From the IMG/VR virus record IMGVR_UViG_3300032177_000018, positions 1 through 48,405 of that record: DNA of 48,405 nt; one strand, 5' to 3'. Source of the DNA: a virus. Below are positions 16,736-24,334 of this stretch, piece by piece. Below the pieces are notes generated by a model. It was not told the origin of the DNA, ran no database searches, and was given only the letters and a program-made list of their open reading frames with translations. Both the position numbers and the translations under genes were made by a program. The number at the start of each line of letters is the position of its first letter. Position 1 is the first letter of the stretch.

Positions 16736-19414
16736 ATGGTTAATAAAACTGATAAGAAGGGTGGGTCCGAAGACCTATCGGAGAAGACAAAGGCTGCGAC
16801 GCTTGCTTCTGATTTTAAATCTTTCAATAAAGCGCTTAAGGACTTTGCCATAACCGTCGGCGAGCCTTGTCCCGAGGGGCATCGAAAAGATCCACGCAGC
16901 GGAGCGTGTCTTCCGATAGGTGGTCAGGACCACACGGCGTTTACCAGAAGTGTTAATAATGATTACGGCCCAGAGTGGAGAGGAGAGGTTACGAAACCAA
17001 ACCTAACTTTTGATAGTCAGAATAAAGCGGCCACTAAAGAAGTGGCTCTAGACGCGGACCTCATGGATGATCGCGATAGTTGTACGGAAGGAAATACTTT
17101 CTCTTTCTTAAAGCGTATTTGTGTAAGTATGGAAGAGGCAGAAGCAGAAGACAACGACCAATATGAGTATAGCGAAGAAGCGGATACCTTAACCCCCTCG
17201 GAAGAGCCGCGAATGAAACAGCCGGAAGGACGTAGAGATACGCCCAACCACGAGTGTCCTCCGGACCATGTGTTTGACTATAAGCGAAGAAAGTGTATCC
17301 CGCTCAACAAAGACACAGTGCTTAAGGATGGAAATACTACCCCTGATACCATGGGCGACGCGGTCATGTGTGGTAAGGAAGAGCGTATCGCAGCAATAGC
17401 ACATATGAACGGAGTTGCCAAGACCGGAAGAGATCCTCTTGACGGGCATGTTCACTTCGTGACTGTAGATGGAGAGGGTAATGGTACGACAGCCGTTGCC
17501 GATGGTTATTGTGGTGGGAAGTCTTACCCGCACAGCCACCCTGTAAAAGGTTATGAAGTGCAGGAGTGGGAAAGTGAGGACGGTGATTGTATCTCTCGTC
17601 ATTTCGGAATGATTAATCCTCAGGATATGGAAGATGACGATGACGATGAGGAGACGGAACTATCTATAGCCAACCCTCAAGAAAATGTATTAAATGACTC
17701 TGGCGTGCCCGATCCCATGGGAGACGGTTGCCATGGAAATCCTCAAGGGGATATGGGTCCCGGAACGTACGATGAGTATGACCGCTTTACGGTAATGACC
17801 CAGCCCGATAACTATATAGACTCATACCCTGTTTTTGGCGGCGTCGTGCAGGCCAAACAACAGGAATATACGGAGCGAGCCGGTCTAAAGGCGAATGACT
17901 TCGGAGTACCCGGGAAGAGAAAGTTTCCGCTTCACGACGCCAACCATGTAATGAACGCTATGGCCAGATTTACGCAGGCCGATGACCTCTCTCCCGAAGA
18001 GACTAGTATTCTGAAGAAAAAGATTATTTCTCGGGCCAAGGCTTGTGATATAAAGGTCTCTAAGTTTGCCCAGGCGGAACTTCCATCTGAATACGCAGAA
18101 GTAGCGGTTGAGATGTTTCAGATTCTAGCCAATTTAGAACAGGCGGCTAAGATAAAGACTAGCCAAAGAAACGCCCTGCCTAATAGCGCGTTTGGTGTTC
18201 CAGGAAAGAGAAAGTTCCCACTGGACACGTGTGGTAGAGTTCGTAATGCCATGGCCAGATTTAATCAGGCTAAAGGCCTAAGTTCAACAGAAAAAGCAAC
18301 GCTTAGGAGAAAGATTTTAGCGCGTGCGCACGCATGCGGCATCGAAGTAAAAAAGTTTGGTAAAGCCTCTACGGATATGGAATTCGCAGAGGTACTTAAG
18401 GAGCTCATAGCAATGGAAGCACCAAAGATCAGTGAAAGAAATATCGTAGAGGATTACGCTGCTGAGACTAAGAAGAAGGGCCCGTGCCCTCCAGGAATGG
18501 AGTGGGATCCCAAGGCTAAGAAGTGCGGCAAGATGATGGGCTTCTTTAAGCACGTTACTCAGGCTGATGCTCTTAAGACCTCTGAAGAGCCCCGCATGTT
18601 ACAGCCGGAAGGAAGGAGAGACACTGTTAATCACGCGTGCCCTCCCAACCACCTATTTGATTATAAGCGCAGAAAGTGCATTCCGCTCAACAAAGACACA
18701 GTACTAAAGGGTACCGATACCGCGCCTGATACTATGGGTGACGCGGTGATGAAGGGTTCCACTGAAGAAGGACAGCAAAGAGTTCTTACTCCTAGCCCAA
18801 AGGGTAAACCAGACAAGATTTCTCAGGACTGCCCAAAGGGAACTATCTGGCAACAGTGGACGCAGAAGTGCATCCCTCTAGACCCACGGAAGAAAATAGC
18901 CAGTGAGGAGGCTGATTTCGACGCCAAGAATAGAGAAGGTTTAGTAGACGCACCTGCGGGTAAGGTTAAGACCCCGTACGATTGTCCGGCAGGAACGATG
19001 TGGGATGGTAAACTTAAAGTTTGCAAGCCCCTAGATCCCGCGGATAAGATTCGCGACGGCGGAAAGGACCTAGACCCTAAGGATTTTGCTGGCTTCTCTG
19101 TAAACAAAGTAATCTCTGAGTTGGATAAGGTTATCACTTCGGAAAATATGAAGGCTTCCGGAAGTACGGTAGTTGCTAAGGATCTTCCTAATGCAGCTTT
19201 CCCACCTTCCTTAGTGAGTTCAACTAAGAGAAGCCTAATGCATCACACGGCCGAAGCTACAGATCCCTATGATACTACGTCGGTAGACATCGTGCGTTTG
19301 CGCAATGCCTTAGCGCGTATTTCTACGGTAGAAGAATTTTCTTCTAAGGCCGTAGAAGATGCGCTTGAGCATTTGCTCTTCCATGCACGAGAGGTGCTTA
19401 ACGTAAAAAAATAG
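16736..19414 (+). CDS. Large modular Cys-rich minor head protein
   Basis: The 892 residues are a mosaic of short domains joined by acidic linkers. At least six Cys modules follow the form CPxGxxWDxxxxxCxPLD. A His-rich segment near residues 235-275 (DGHVHFVTVD, YPHSHPVKGY) looks metal-binding. Two copies of a DUF6582-like domain starting FGVPGKRKFPL lie near residues 388 and 485. A 55-residue block with EPRMxQPEGRRDT and FDYKRRKCIPLN is duplicated near residues 155 and 615. Such domains are often attached to head proteins next to the portal. The frame ends at A_AAA_AAA-TAG and may continue by frameshift into Dps. Confidence 0.7.
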   Translation: MVNKTDKKGGSEDLSEKTKAATLASDFKSFNKALKDFAITVGEPCPEGHRKDPRSGACLPIGGQDHTAFTRSVNNDYGPEWRGEVTKPNLTFDSQNKAATKEVALDADLMDDRDSCTEGNTFSFLKRICVSMEEAEAEDNDQYEYSEEADTLTPSEEPRMKQPEGRRDTPNHECPPDHVFDYKRRKCIPLNKDTVLKDGNTTPDTMGDAVMCGKEERIAAIAHMNGVAKTGRDPLDGHVHFVTVDGEGNGTTAVADGYCGGKSYPHSHPVKGYEVQEWESEDGDCISRHFGMINPQDMEDDDDDEETELSIANPQENVLNDSGVPDPMGDGCHGNPQGDMGPGTYDEYDRFTVMTQPDNYIDSYPVFGGVVQAKQQEYTERAGLKANDFGVPGKRKFPLHDANHVMNAMARFTQADDLSPEETSILKKKIISRAKACDIKVSKFAQAELPSEYAEVAVEMFQILANLEQAAKIKTSQRNALPNSAFGVPGKRKFPLDTCGRVRNAMARFNQAKGLSSTEKATLRRKILARAHACGIEVKKFGKASTDMEFAEVLKELIAMEAPKISERNIVEDYAAETKKKGPCPPGMEWDPKAKKCGKMMGFFKHVTQADALKTSEEPRMLQPEGRRDTVNHACPPNHLFDYKRRKCIPLNKDTVLKGTDTAPDTMGDAVMKGSTEEGQQRVLTPSPKGKPDKISQDCPKGTIWQQWTQKCIPLDPRKKIASEEADFDAKNREGLVDAPAGKVKTPYDCPAGTMWDGKLKVCKPLDPADKIRDGGKDLDPKDFAGFSVNKVISELDKVITSENMKASGSTVVAKDLPNAAFPPSLVSSTKRSLMHHTAEATDPYDTTSVDIVRLRNALARISTVEEFSSKAVEDALEHLLFHAREVLNVKK
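19405..19411 (+). other. Candidate -1 frameshift heptamer A_AAA_AAA
   Basis: Frame-0 codons are GTA AAA AAA TAG, so the seven A are in exact slippery phase with the stop next. Slipping -1 opens a frame of 249 codons from 19411 to the Dps stop at 20160. The first part of that frame encodes a Cys module like those upstream (HPNCRPEEEFDPKSGACVP, then FQCLPGFVP, then LCVPESP). No stimulatory structure was proven. Confidence 0.6.
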
Positions 19415-19647
19415 GTAACCCTCTACGAGGCGCGGAAGGTGACGGGGTTGTTGACCCTAAGGAGTTTCACCCCAATTGTCGACCGGAAGAGGAGTTTGAC
19501 CCTAAATCCGGAGCGTGCGTCCCTCGTAAGGGTACCCCTATAGGGACTTTTCAATGTTTGCCCGGATTTGTTCCCGCCCCAAATAAAGAGTGGCTTTGTG
19601 TGCCGGAGAGTCCGATGAGTCAGGCGCATATAAAAGGAGAGGCAGTC
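19415..19647 (+). other. Protein-like -1 frame between head protein and Dps
   Basis: This 233-base stretch has no gene in the usual sense. In the -1 frame it continues the Cys-rich style of the preceding protein without a stop and runs straight into Dps. A TTG at 19558 and an ATG at 19615 are in that frame but lack ribosome sites. It is either translated after frameshifting or is a decayed end of the head gene. Confidence 0.55.
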
Positions 19648-20160
19648 ATGATAGATTCTACTAACAAAGATAAGGCTTTTTTTCTTCCGGATGAAGATAG
19701 AGATGCTCTCGCCGTTGAGCTTTCCGGGCTGATGGGTGATCTTTTTGTTTTTACTACTAAGATGTATAACTTCCATTGGAACGTTACTGGAAATACTTTC
19801 CAGATGCTGCATGCCATGTTTCAGGCAAACTACGAGGGCTCCCGAGACTTACTTGACGACGTAGCAGAGCGTGTTCGTGCTCTTGGTTATTCTACGCCAA
19901 CTACTAGTTCTCAGCTTGTTTCTTTGGCTTCTCTTAAAGAGCAGCCCGGACTATTAGACTGGAGAGCCATGGTGCAGGAAACCGTTGCCGACCACGAAGC
20001 CTCTGCAAAGAGAATGAACAGCCTTACTATTTTGGCAGACAAACTAGGCGATCAGGCTACGGTTGATCTTTTAGGGGCCGCGGCGCTTCATGAAGATAAA
20101 AGAGCATGGTTGTTTAGAAGTATTCTTCTTTCTGGGCCGCAAGCGGCAGTAAGTGCTTAG
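19648..20160 (+). CDS. dps: Dps-family ferritin-like protein
   Basis: Dps proteins form 12-subunit shells that bind DNA, oxidise Fe(II) with peroxide and store iron. The 170-residue length is normal. Residues 38-80 hold the ferroxidase signature: FHWNVTG (H43), MLH (H55), then DDVAERVRALG (D70, E74). These match E. coli H51, H63, D78 and E82 in spacing. The position of E. coli D67 is Q59 here, a changed iron ligand. AGGAGAG lies six bases before the ATG at 19648, so free Dps should be made, but the frame also joins the head protein's -1 frame. It could protect packaged DNA or be a virion component. Confidence 0.88.
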   Translation: MIDSTNKDKAFFLPDEDRDALAVELSGLMGDLFVFTTKMYNFHWNVTGNTFQMLHAMFQANYEGSRDLLDDVAERVRALGYSTPTTSSQLVSLASLKEQPGLLDWRAMVQETVADHEASAKRMNSLTILADKLGDQATVDLLGAAALHEDKRAWLFRSILLSGPQAAVSA

Positions 20161-20187
20161 TATGACTATTGGGAGATACTACAAACT

Positions 20188-20532
20188 ATGTGGTCTGTTA
20201 TACAGGAGATACTACAACACTACGATTTGATTGGGCTCTTGGTTTTTATAGAGGCGGCTATTATTTTTTGGCTTTATAAAAAGGGTGATACTAAAGAGAA
20301 TGAGTGTACTAAATGTAGAATAGAGTTTCAAGAGACTCTGACTAAGCTTGGTGAAAAGAGATTAGAAGACGCAAATAAGAGATTAGAAGATAGTATAGAA
20401 GATCGAGAGCGGTACGAAGATTTAGCTAAAGAGTTAACCTCTAATATAAGTATTCTTATAGCCTCTCTTATTAAGAAAGATAATGAGCTTCTTATGAGTA
20501 CACTACGTAAGAAAGAAAATAAAGATTCTTAG
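20188..20532 (+). CDS. Membrane-anchored coiled-coil protein, possibly holin-like
   Basis: One strong membrane helix spans residues 13-30 (DLIGLLVFIEAAIIFWLY). A Lys flank, two Cys and a long charged coiled coil to residue 95 follow. This layout occurs in UviB/BhlA-type holins and in spanin or tail-anchor proteins; no lysin gene is in the window to decide. GGAGATACTACAA occurs before the start and again 33 bases downstream inside the gene, each a possible ribosome site. Confidence 0.65.
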   Translation: MWSVIQEILQHYDLIGLLVFIEAAIIFWLYKKGDTKENECTKCRIEFQETLTKLGEKRLEDANKRLEDSIEDRERYEDLAKELTSNISILIASLIKKDNELLMSTLRKKENKDS

Positions 20533-20544
20533 GAGGATCTACTT

Positions 20545-20763
20545 ATGCCTGTACTTTCTAAAAAATCCGCTACTGCATCAAGGGTAGAGGAGGGAATTAG
20601 ATTTAATGAGATAGAGGATGAAGTTAGAGCTATCGAGGGCAAAGTAGAGGAAGAGAGAGATAAGGTGCGTCAGCGCCGTCAGACTTCTAAAGCAAAGTTA
20701 GAAGAACTTAAACAAGTTCTTTTCGAACAAACGCAAAAGGAGGCTCCAGAAAATGGCCGATAA
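20545..20763 (+). CDS. Short coiled-coil protein
   Basis: AGGAGGA precedes the ATG. The 72 residues are one charged helix with heptad spacing (IEDEVRAIEGKVEEERDKV). The end overlaps the protease start by 11 bases and contains its AAGGAGG ribosome site. It may assist prohead assembly; no family is recognised. Confidence 0.62.
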   Translation: MPVLSKKSATASRVEEGIRFNEIEDEVRAIEGKVEEERDKVRQRRQTSKAKLEELKQVLFEQTQKEAPENGR

Positions 20764-22144
20764 CAATAGGATTTTTGTAGAGGCACCCATAATTGTTGTA
20801 GAGCGTGTCTCTAGTGGGGCCCAAGAGAAAGCCTCCATTCTTGCCTTTCCTGATGAGAAGCAACAGGACCTTCAGTATATTCGTTCTATTTTGGTTTCGG
20901 CGGGGACTAATAAAAATGGGGCACACTTCCTACCCTCCGAGATGCTTAAGGCTCACAATACGGTAGTGAATAAGGCCATAGACATAGAGCATGAAGAGTC
21001 TAAAGTTATCGGGCACATTTACGAATGCGCCTTTCTGCATAAGAACGGGGACTCCTTTGATCCGATGGCCATTATAAAAGAATACGAGGCTGCCGGAAGA
21101 AACCTTGATGAAAATTTAGATACGGATATCGCAGTCGCTGGAGTTATTCATAAGATGCGGTTCCCCGAGATAGCTGATGAAATTTCTGCTGGGGAATGGA
21201 AAGTTAGTATGGAATGCTACTTTCGTGACTTTGATATCAGAATTGGTAATTCTATAATTAGTAGAAATGAAGCAATGGCCCTAGGGTATGATCCCGACCT
21301 GCTTGTACGAGGTTTTGTAAAGTTGAAAGCCGGTAGTAAGGAACTGGGCATGCATCACGTCGCCAGAGTATTAAGAGACATCACTTTCAGTGGCATGGGT
21401 ATAGTTAAAAACCCAGCCAACCCCCACTCTATAATTTTGGAAACAGCCGCGCATAAAGAGGCGATGGAAAAGAATACCATCGAGGTTGATTTAGAAAGGA
21501 TAGATAACTTGCGTGGGCATAAACTAGAAATTTCTAGCAAAGGAGAAACCCAGGTTGTGGAAAACGAAGAAAAATCGGATAATTTAGTAAAGGCCACTCC
21601 CTTCTCTGGAGATGCTTGCGCCGATGCCCTCTATATAGAGGTAGATAAAGAAACCGGCGGTATCAAGAGAATTCTCTCCTCTAACAAAGAAGAAGGTGCT
21701 ATTCGCTTCTCTGGTCCAGGCGTAAAGGGTCCCGGAACAATGAGTAGCTGGCCCGACGATATATGTAAGAGTTTCAAGAAACGGCATACTAAGTTCAATG
21801 CCCTCGATCAGTCCGAGGCTCAGGTTCTTCACGAGCACTGGTGCGCCCTTTTTGAAGAGGGCTGCCCTGTTATTGGCGCGTCTGCTAAGGCGCCGGAGTG
21901 TTTGAGAAATACCAAGAATCAGGTGACTCGCGACCCTGTGGATACAACAATTACGAAGACGGTTAGAGAGCATCTTGAGGGTCCAGGTAATACTAACGTT
22001 ACTACTTTACAGGTTCCGTTACTTACACACACTGCTAAAGTACAAGAGCGTAAAGATGAGATTACCCGACTTAAGAGTTCGGCTGTAGATCTTCGAAGTT
22101 CTTTAAGAGACTACGTAGCCGTTGAAAAAAAAACTTCAAAATAG
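20753..22144 (+). CDS. Prohead maturation protease
   Basis: This serine protease should cleave scaffold and capsid proteins inside the prohead. The catalytic His lies in IDIEHEESKVIGHI (H80), and the Ser in WKVSMECYF (S152). The 72-residue spacing and SME context match HK97-type and herpesvirus-like prohead proteases. FSGMGIVKNPANP follows near residue 222, as is usual. At 463 residues it is about twice the usual size. The extra C-terminal half (residues 240-463) carries a small Cys domain (SWPDDICKSFKKRH, then HEHWCALFEEGCP) and a charged end. It stops just after A9 and may be extended by a -1 frameshift. Confidence 0.85.
   Translation: MADNNRIFVEAPIIVVERVSSGAQEKASILAFPDEKQQDLQYIRSILVSAGTNKNGAHFLPSEMLKAHNTVVNKAIDIEHEESKVIGHIYECAFLHKNGDSFDPMAIIKEYEAAGRNLDENLDTDIAVAGVIHKMRFPEIADEISAGEWKVSMECYFRDFDIRIGNSIISRNEAMALGYDPDLLVRGFVKLKAGSKELGMHHVARVLRDITFSGMGIVKNPANPHSIILETAAHKEAMEKNTIEVDLERIDNLRGHKLEISSKGETQVVENEEKSDNLVKATPFSGDACADALYIEVDKETGGIKRILSSNKEEGAIRFSGPGVKGPGTMSSWPDDICKSFKKRHTKFNALDQSEAQVLHEHWCALFEEGCPVIGASAKAPECLRNTKNQVTRDPVDTTITKTVREHLEGPGNTNVTTLQVPLLTHTAKVQERKDEITRLKSSAVDLRSSLRDYVAVEKKTSK
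22125..22133 (+). other. Candidate -1 frameshift run of nine A
   Basis: Frame-0 codons are GAA AAA AAA ACT TCA AAA TAG. The in-phase heptamer A_AAA_AAA (22126-22132) lies three codons before the stop. Slipping -1 gives a frame of about 113 residues ending at 22473. It is the second such arrangement in under 3 kb. Confidence 0.5.
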
Positions 22145-22239
22145 TTAGTTGGCCGACCGAGTCCGTTTCCGTACTTATTTCGGAAGGTGGAAAAGAACGG
22201 CTGGTAAAAAGATTTAAGAGTAAGATAGAAGCCTTTGCG

Positions 22240-22473
22240 GTGGCAAAAGAACTACAGCCCACCGCAGAGCGAGAAAAAGAAGAAGGTTTTATTCTTCTTG
22301 TGGGCCCTCTCCCTCAGATTATCGAAGGAGTAGGCGATCGGGACAGGGCAATGAAGACTGCAGTAAAAATCCTCGAGGAAAATGACACTGTGGTTTTTGT
22401 TTCTAAGGTGCTATCCCGGATAGGTAATGCACGTGTACTAAAAAATCAATTGATTTTTGCCAGAAAGAATTAA
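22240..22473 (+). CDS. Hypothetical basic protein or protease extension
   Basis: The first usable start is GTG 22240, which has no ribosome site. The frame is open and protein-like upstream to 22124, just before the A-run, including SVSVLISEGGKERLVKRF. It ends with the well-formed segment EEGFILLVGPLPQIIEGVG. It therefore looks more like the -1 extension of the protease than a separate gene, or a gene with a non-standard start. The 77-residue form is given as the minimum. No family is recognised. Confidence 0.5.
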   Translation: MAKELQPTAEREKEEGFILLVGPLPQIIEGVGDRDRAMKTAVKILEENDTVVFVSKVLSRIGNARVLKNQLIFARKN

Positions 22474-22497
22474 TCCAGAAGGAGGAAAATAACTATT

Positions 22498-22698
22498 ATG
22501 GCTAAGCCAGATCTAGAGAAAATGTTTGTAACGCCCAGTGGACAGGCTATGCGAGATGACGGCATGGGTTCCCTCATGTTGGCTTTTAAGAATTTACCGC
22601 GTTATAGCAATTCCACAACGGCCGCGGCTGGCGGAGTTCCGGTTGGTGGTTTATATGTAATAACCACCACTAGCGGGCTAGCAATGCGCCTGGTCTAA
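22498..22698 (+). CDS. Small virion-type protein, paralogue 1 of 3
   Basis: The 66 residues share MAKPDLE, a TxSGQAMRDDGMGS block and a VPVGGLYVITTTS end with the next two genes. The VGGLY ending is common in short phage structural proteins and fibre N-termini. AAGGAGGAAAA precedes the ATG. Position between protease and scaffold suggests a minor capsid or head-decoration part; paralogy suggests mixed oligomers. Confidence 0.7.
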   Translation: MAKPDLEKMFVTPSGQAMRDDGMGSLMLAFKNLPRYSNSTTAAAGGVPVGGLYVITTTSGLAMRLV

Positions 22699-22707
22699 AT
22701 TTTTTCA

Positions 22708-22734
22708 GGTAGTAACGGGAACTCCGTTATTACC
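22708..22734 (+). terminator. Hairpin after paralogue 1
   Basis: GGTAGTAACGG (22708-22718) pairs with CCGTTATTACC (22724-22734) over a five-base loop, with one G.T pair. Six T precede it. A near copy follows paralogue 3 at 23219-23246. It may be a terminator, an RNase site or part of the unit that was duplicated. Confidence 0.6.
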
Positions 22735-22763
22735 ACAACTTTTAGAAGGAGGAAAAAGTAACT

Positions 22764-22964
22764 GTGGCGAAACCAGACCTAGAGAGAGTGTATGTCACTG
22801 CCAGTGGGCAGGCTATGCGAGACGATGGTATGGGTTCTCTTTCACTAGCTTTTTCTAATTTACCGCTCTGCGCCGACGATACGGCCGCGGCAATTCTAGG
22901 TATACCTGTTGGTGGTATTTATGTACTAACGAGTACCGCCGCCATAACACGGCGTATAATTTAA
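22764..22964 (+). CDS. Small virion-type protein, paralogue 2 of 3
   Basis: A GTG start follows AAGGAGGAAAA; all 66 residues align to paralogue 1 without gaps, with most changes in the middle. The stop is followed by paralogue 3 after one base. Like its neighbours it ends in VGGIYVLTSTA. Confidence 0.68.
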   Translation: MAKPDLERVYVTASGQAMRDDGMGSLSLAFSNLPLCADDTAAAILGIPVGGIYVLTSTAAITRRII

Positions 22965-22965
22965 A

Positions 22966-23187
22966 ATGGCTAAATCAGACATAGAGAGAATGTATGTCAC
23001 AACCAGTGGGCAAGTTATGCACGAATATGGCATTGGCCCATTCGTAATGGCTTTTGCTAACTTGCCGGTCTGTGCTAACGACGCGGCTGCGGAAGCGGTC
23101 GGAGTGGCTATCGGTGGTCTTTATATATTAGAGAGCACTGCTGCCCTAACAAGGCGCCCGGGTGGCGGTCTTGTTCCGCCAATATAA
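22966..23187 (+). CDS. Small virion-type protein, paralogue 3 of 3
   Basis: The 73 residues align to the two preceding genes but add a Gly/Pro tail (PGGGLVPPI). It has no ribosome site of its own and depends on coupling to paralogue 2. The D-D-G block is changed to HEYGIGP, so it is the most diverged copy. Confidence 0.65.
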   Translation: MAKSDIERMYVTTSGQVMHEYGIGPFVMAFANLPVCANDAAAEAVGVAIGGLYILESTAALTRRPGGGLVPPI

Positions 23188-23218
23188 ATAAAAATATAGG
23201 GCGCATAGAGTGTTTGCA

Positions 23219-23246
23219 GGTAATAACGGGAGTAACCTTTATTACC
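23219..23246 (+). terminator. Hairpin after paralogue 3
   Basis: GGTAATAACGG (23219-23229) pairs with CCTTTATTACC (23236-23246), ten pairs and one mismatch, loop six. It closely resembles the hairpin at 22708-22734, including the flanking CAGG and CCACAA. Confidence 0.6.
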
Positions 23247-23250
23247 ACAA

Positions 23251-23266
23251 TCGGTCTGAAGACCGA
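23251..23266 (+). terminator. TGAA tetraloop hairpin
   Basis: TCGGTC (23251-23256) pairs perfectly with GACCGA (23261-23266). It directly follows the previous hairpin in the 218-base gap before the scaffold gene. Confidence 0.5.
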
Positions 23267-23405
23267 ATATAATTACGGATTGGTTACGTTATAAACCAGG
23301 ACGGGATAAGGTGTAAATGAAAGGCAGTGTGACACAAAGAGCACACACGCTTATAGGCCTATCGGGGGATATGCTTGTAAGTAATCAATCCTATTAAGGA
23401 GGACA
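23267..23405 (+). other. Leader before scaffold gene, possible 26-residue ORF
   Basis: The gap upstream of the scaffold and capsid genes has no clear sigma70 promoter. An ATG at 23317 after AAGG opens a 26-residue frame ending at 23397. It is too short to judge. Strong AAGGAGG at 23396-23402 serves the scaffold. Confidence 0.3.
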
Positions 23406-24311
23406 ATGATGAACCAAGTTCTAACCTTCAATAAAGACGAGTTCGATGCAGCAGTTAGAGCTAAGGTTGAGGAGGCGCTTTCTGATAAGGAAGCGAACGA
23501 AGCTCAGCGAGTTGCCACAGAAGCACTAGCTGAGGCTAAGGCCACCTTCGAACAGCTAAAAGCGTCGTTAGAGGCAAAAGACGCCAAGCTAGCTGAATAC
23601 GAAGAGATGTTTGCTGGCCTTGAAACCTCCCCGTCCGCAGCAGAAGTTGCGGCCAACGAAAAAATAGTAGCTCTCGAGCTAGAAGTTGAAAAACTTTATC
23701 GTCGTTCTGAAGTAGCGGAAGCTGCCCTAGAGACGATCGCTCGTGAAGAGACTGCCGCCACGCGCATGTCTGAACTTGAAGAGGTAGGGATAGCCCTTGA
23801 CGACGAAGCCGCAGAAACCCAGTATTCTAAGGTTCGTGGTATGTCGGACGAGGAATTTGCTTCTTACATAAGCGAACTCTCTGCTCTCAAGTCTAAGTAT
23901 GCCACCACTTCCGCAGAAGAGGAAACCGAAGAGGTAGAAACAGCGGAACTTTCCGCCGAGGAAATCTCTTTAATTGCTCAGAGTCTTGGTTGTAAGCCAG
24001 AAGAATCTGACTGCATCGCTCTTGTTCAGGAGGTCGCTGTCAAAATGGCAGAGATTTCTAAGTCCAAGTCGAAGAAGGGTAAGTTTCCTTTCTTCTTCAT
24101 GAAGAAAGACGAAAAGAAGGGCGGTAAAGAAGCTGATTGCGAGAAGTCTTCTGAAGAGACGAAAGAAGTCGCTTCTGAAAGAAAACTTTCTCTAGGCGAG
24201 GCCATTTCTAAGGCCACCGATCAGGAAATTAGGGTCAGTAAGGGCCTTAAAGAGCAGCTTTCTCAAGCATGGGAAGAGCGTATAGAATCTAAACGAAGTG
24301 AAAAAAAGTAA
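23406..24311 (+). CDS. Scaffolding protein
   Basis: The 301 residues are Glu- and Lys-rich and largely coiled coil. One long helix covers about residues 10-130. A second acidic helix runs to residue 215, then a Lys-rich linker, then a C-terminal basic helix of the kind that binds capsid subunits. There are Cys pairs near residues 200 and 245. Position between protease and major capsid protein and this composition define an internal scaffold, removed by the protease during maturation. Two adjacent ATG codons are possible starts after AAGGAGG. It ends in A_AAA_AAG-TAA, but the -1 frame stops after six codons. Confidence 0.82.
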   Translation: MMNQVLTFNKDEFDAAVRAKVEEALSDKEANEAQRVATEALAEAKATFEQLKASLEAKDAKLAEYEEMFAGLETSPSAAEVAANEKIVALELEVEKLYRRSEVAEAALETIAREETAATRMSELEEVGIALDDEAAETQYSKVRGMSDEEFASYISELSALKSKYATTSAEEETEEVETAELSAEEISLIAQSLGCKPEESDCIALVQEVAVKMAEISKSKSKKGKFPFFFMKKDEKKGGKEADCEKSSEETKEVASERKLSLGEAISKATDQEIRVSKGLKEQLSQAWEERIESKRSEKK

Positions 24312-24334
24312 ATCCGATAAGGAGGTAATCTACT

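Noticed and set aside
24300-24330. A_AAA_AAG heptamer before the scaffold stop
   Set aside because: The phase is right, but the -1 frame stops after six codons, so frameshifting would add almost nothing.
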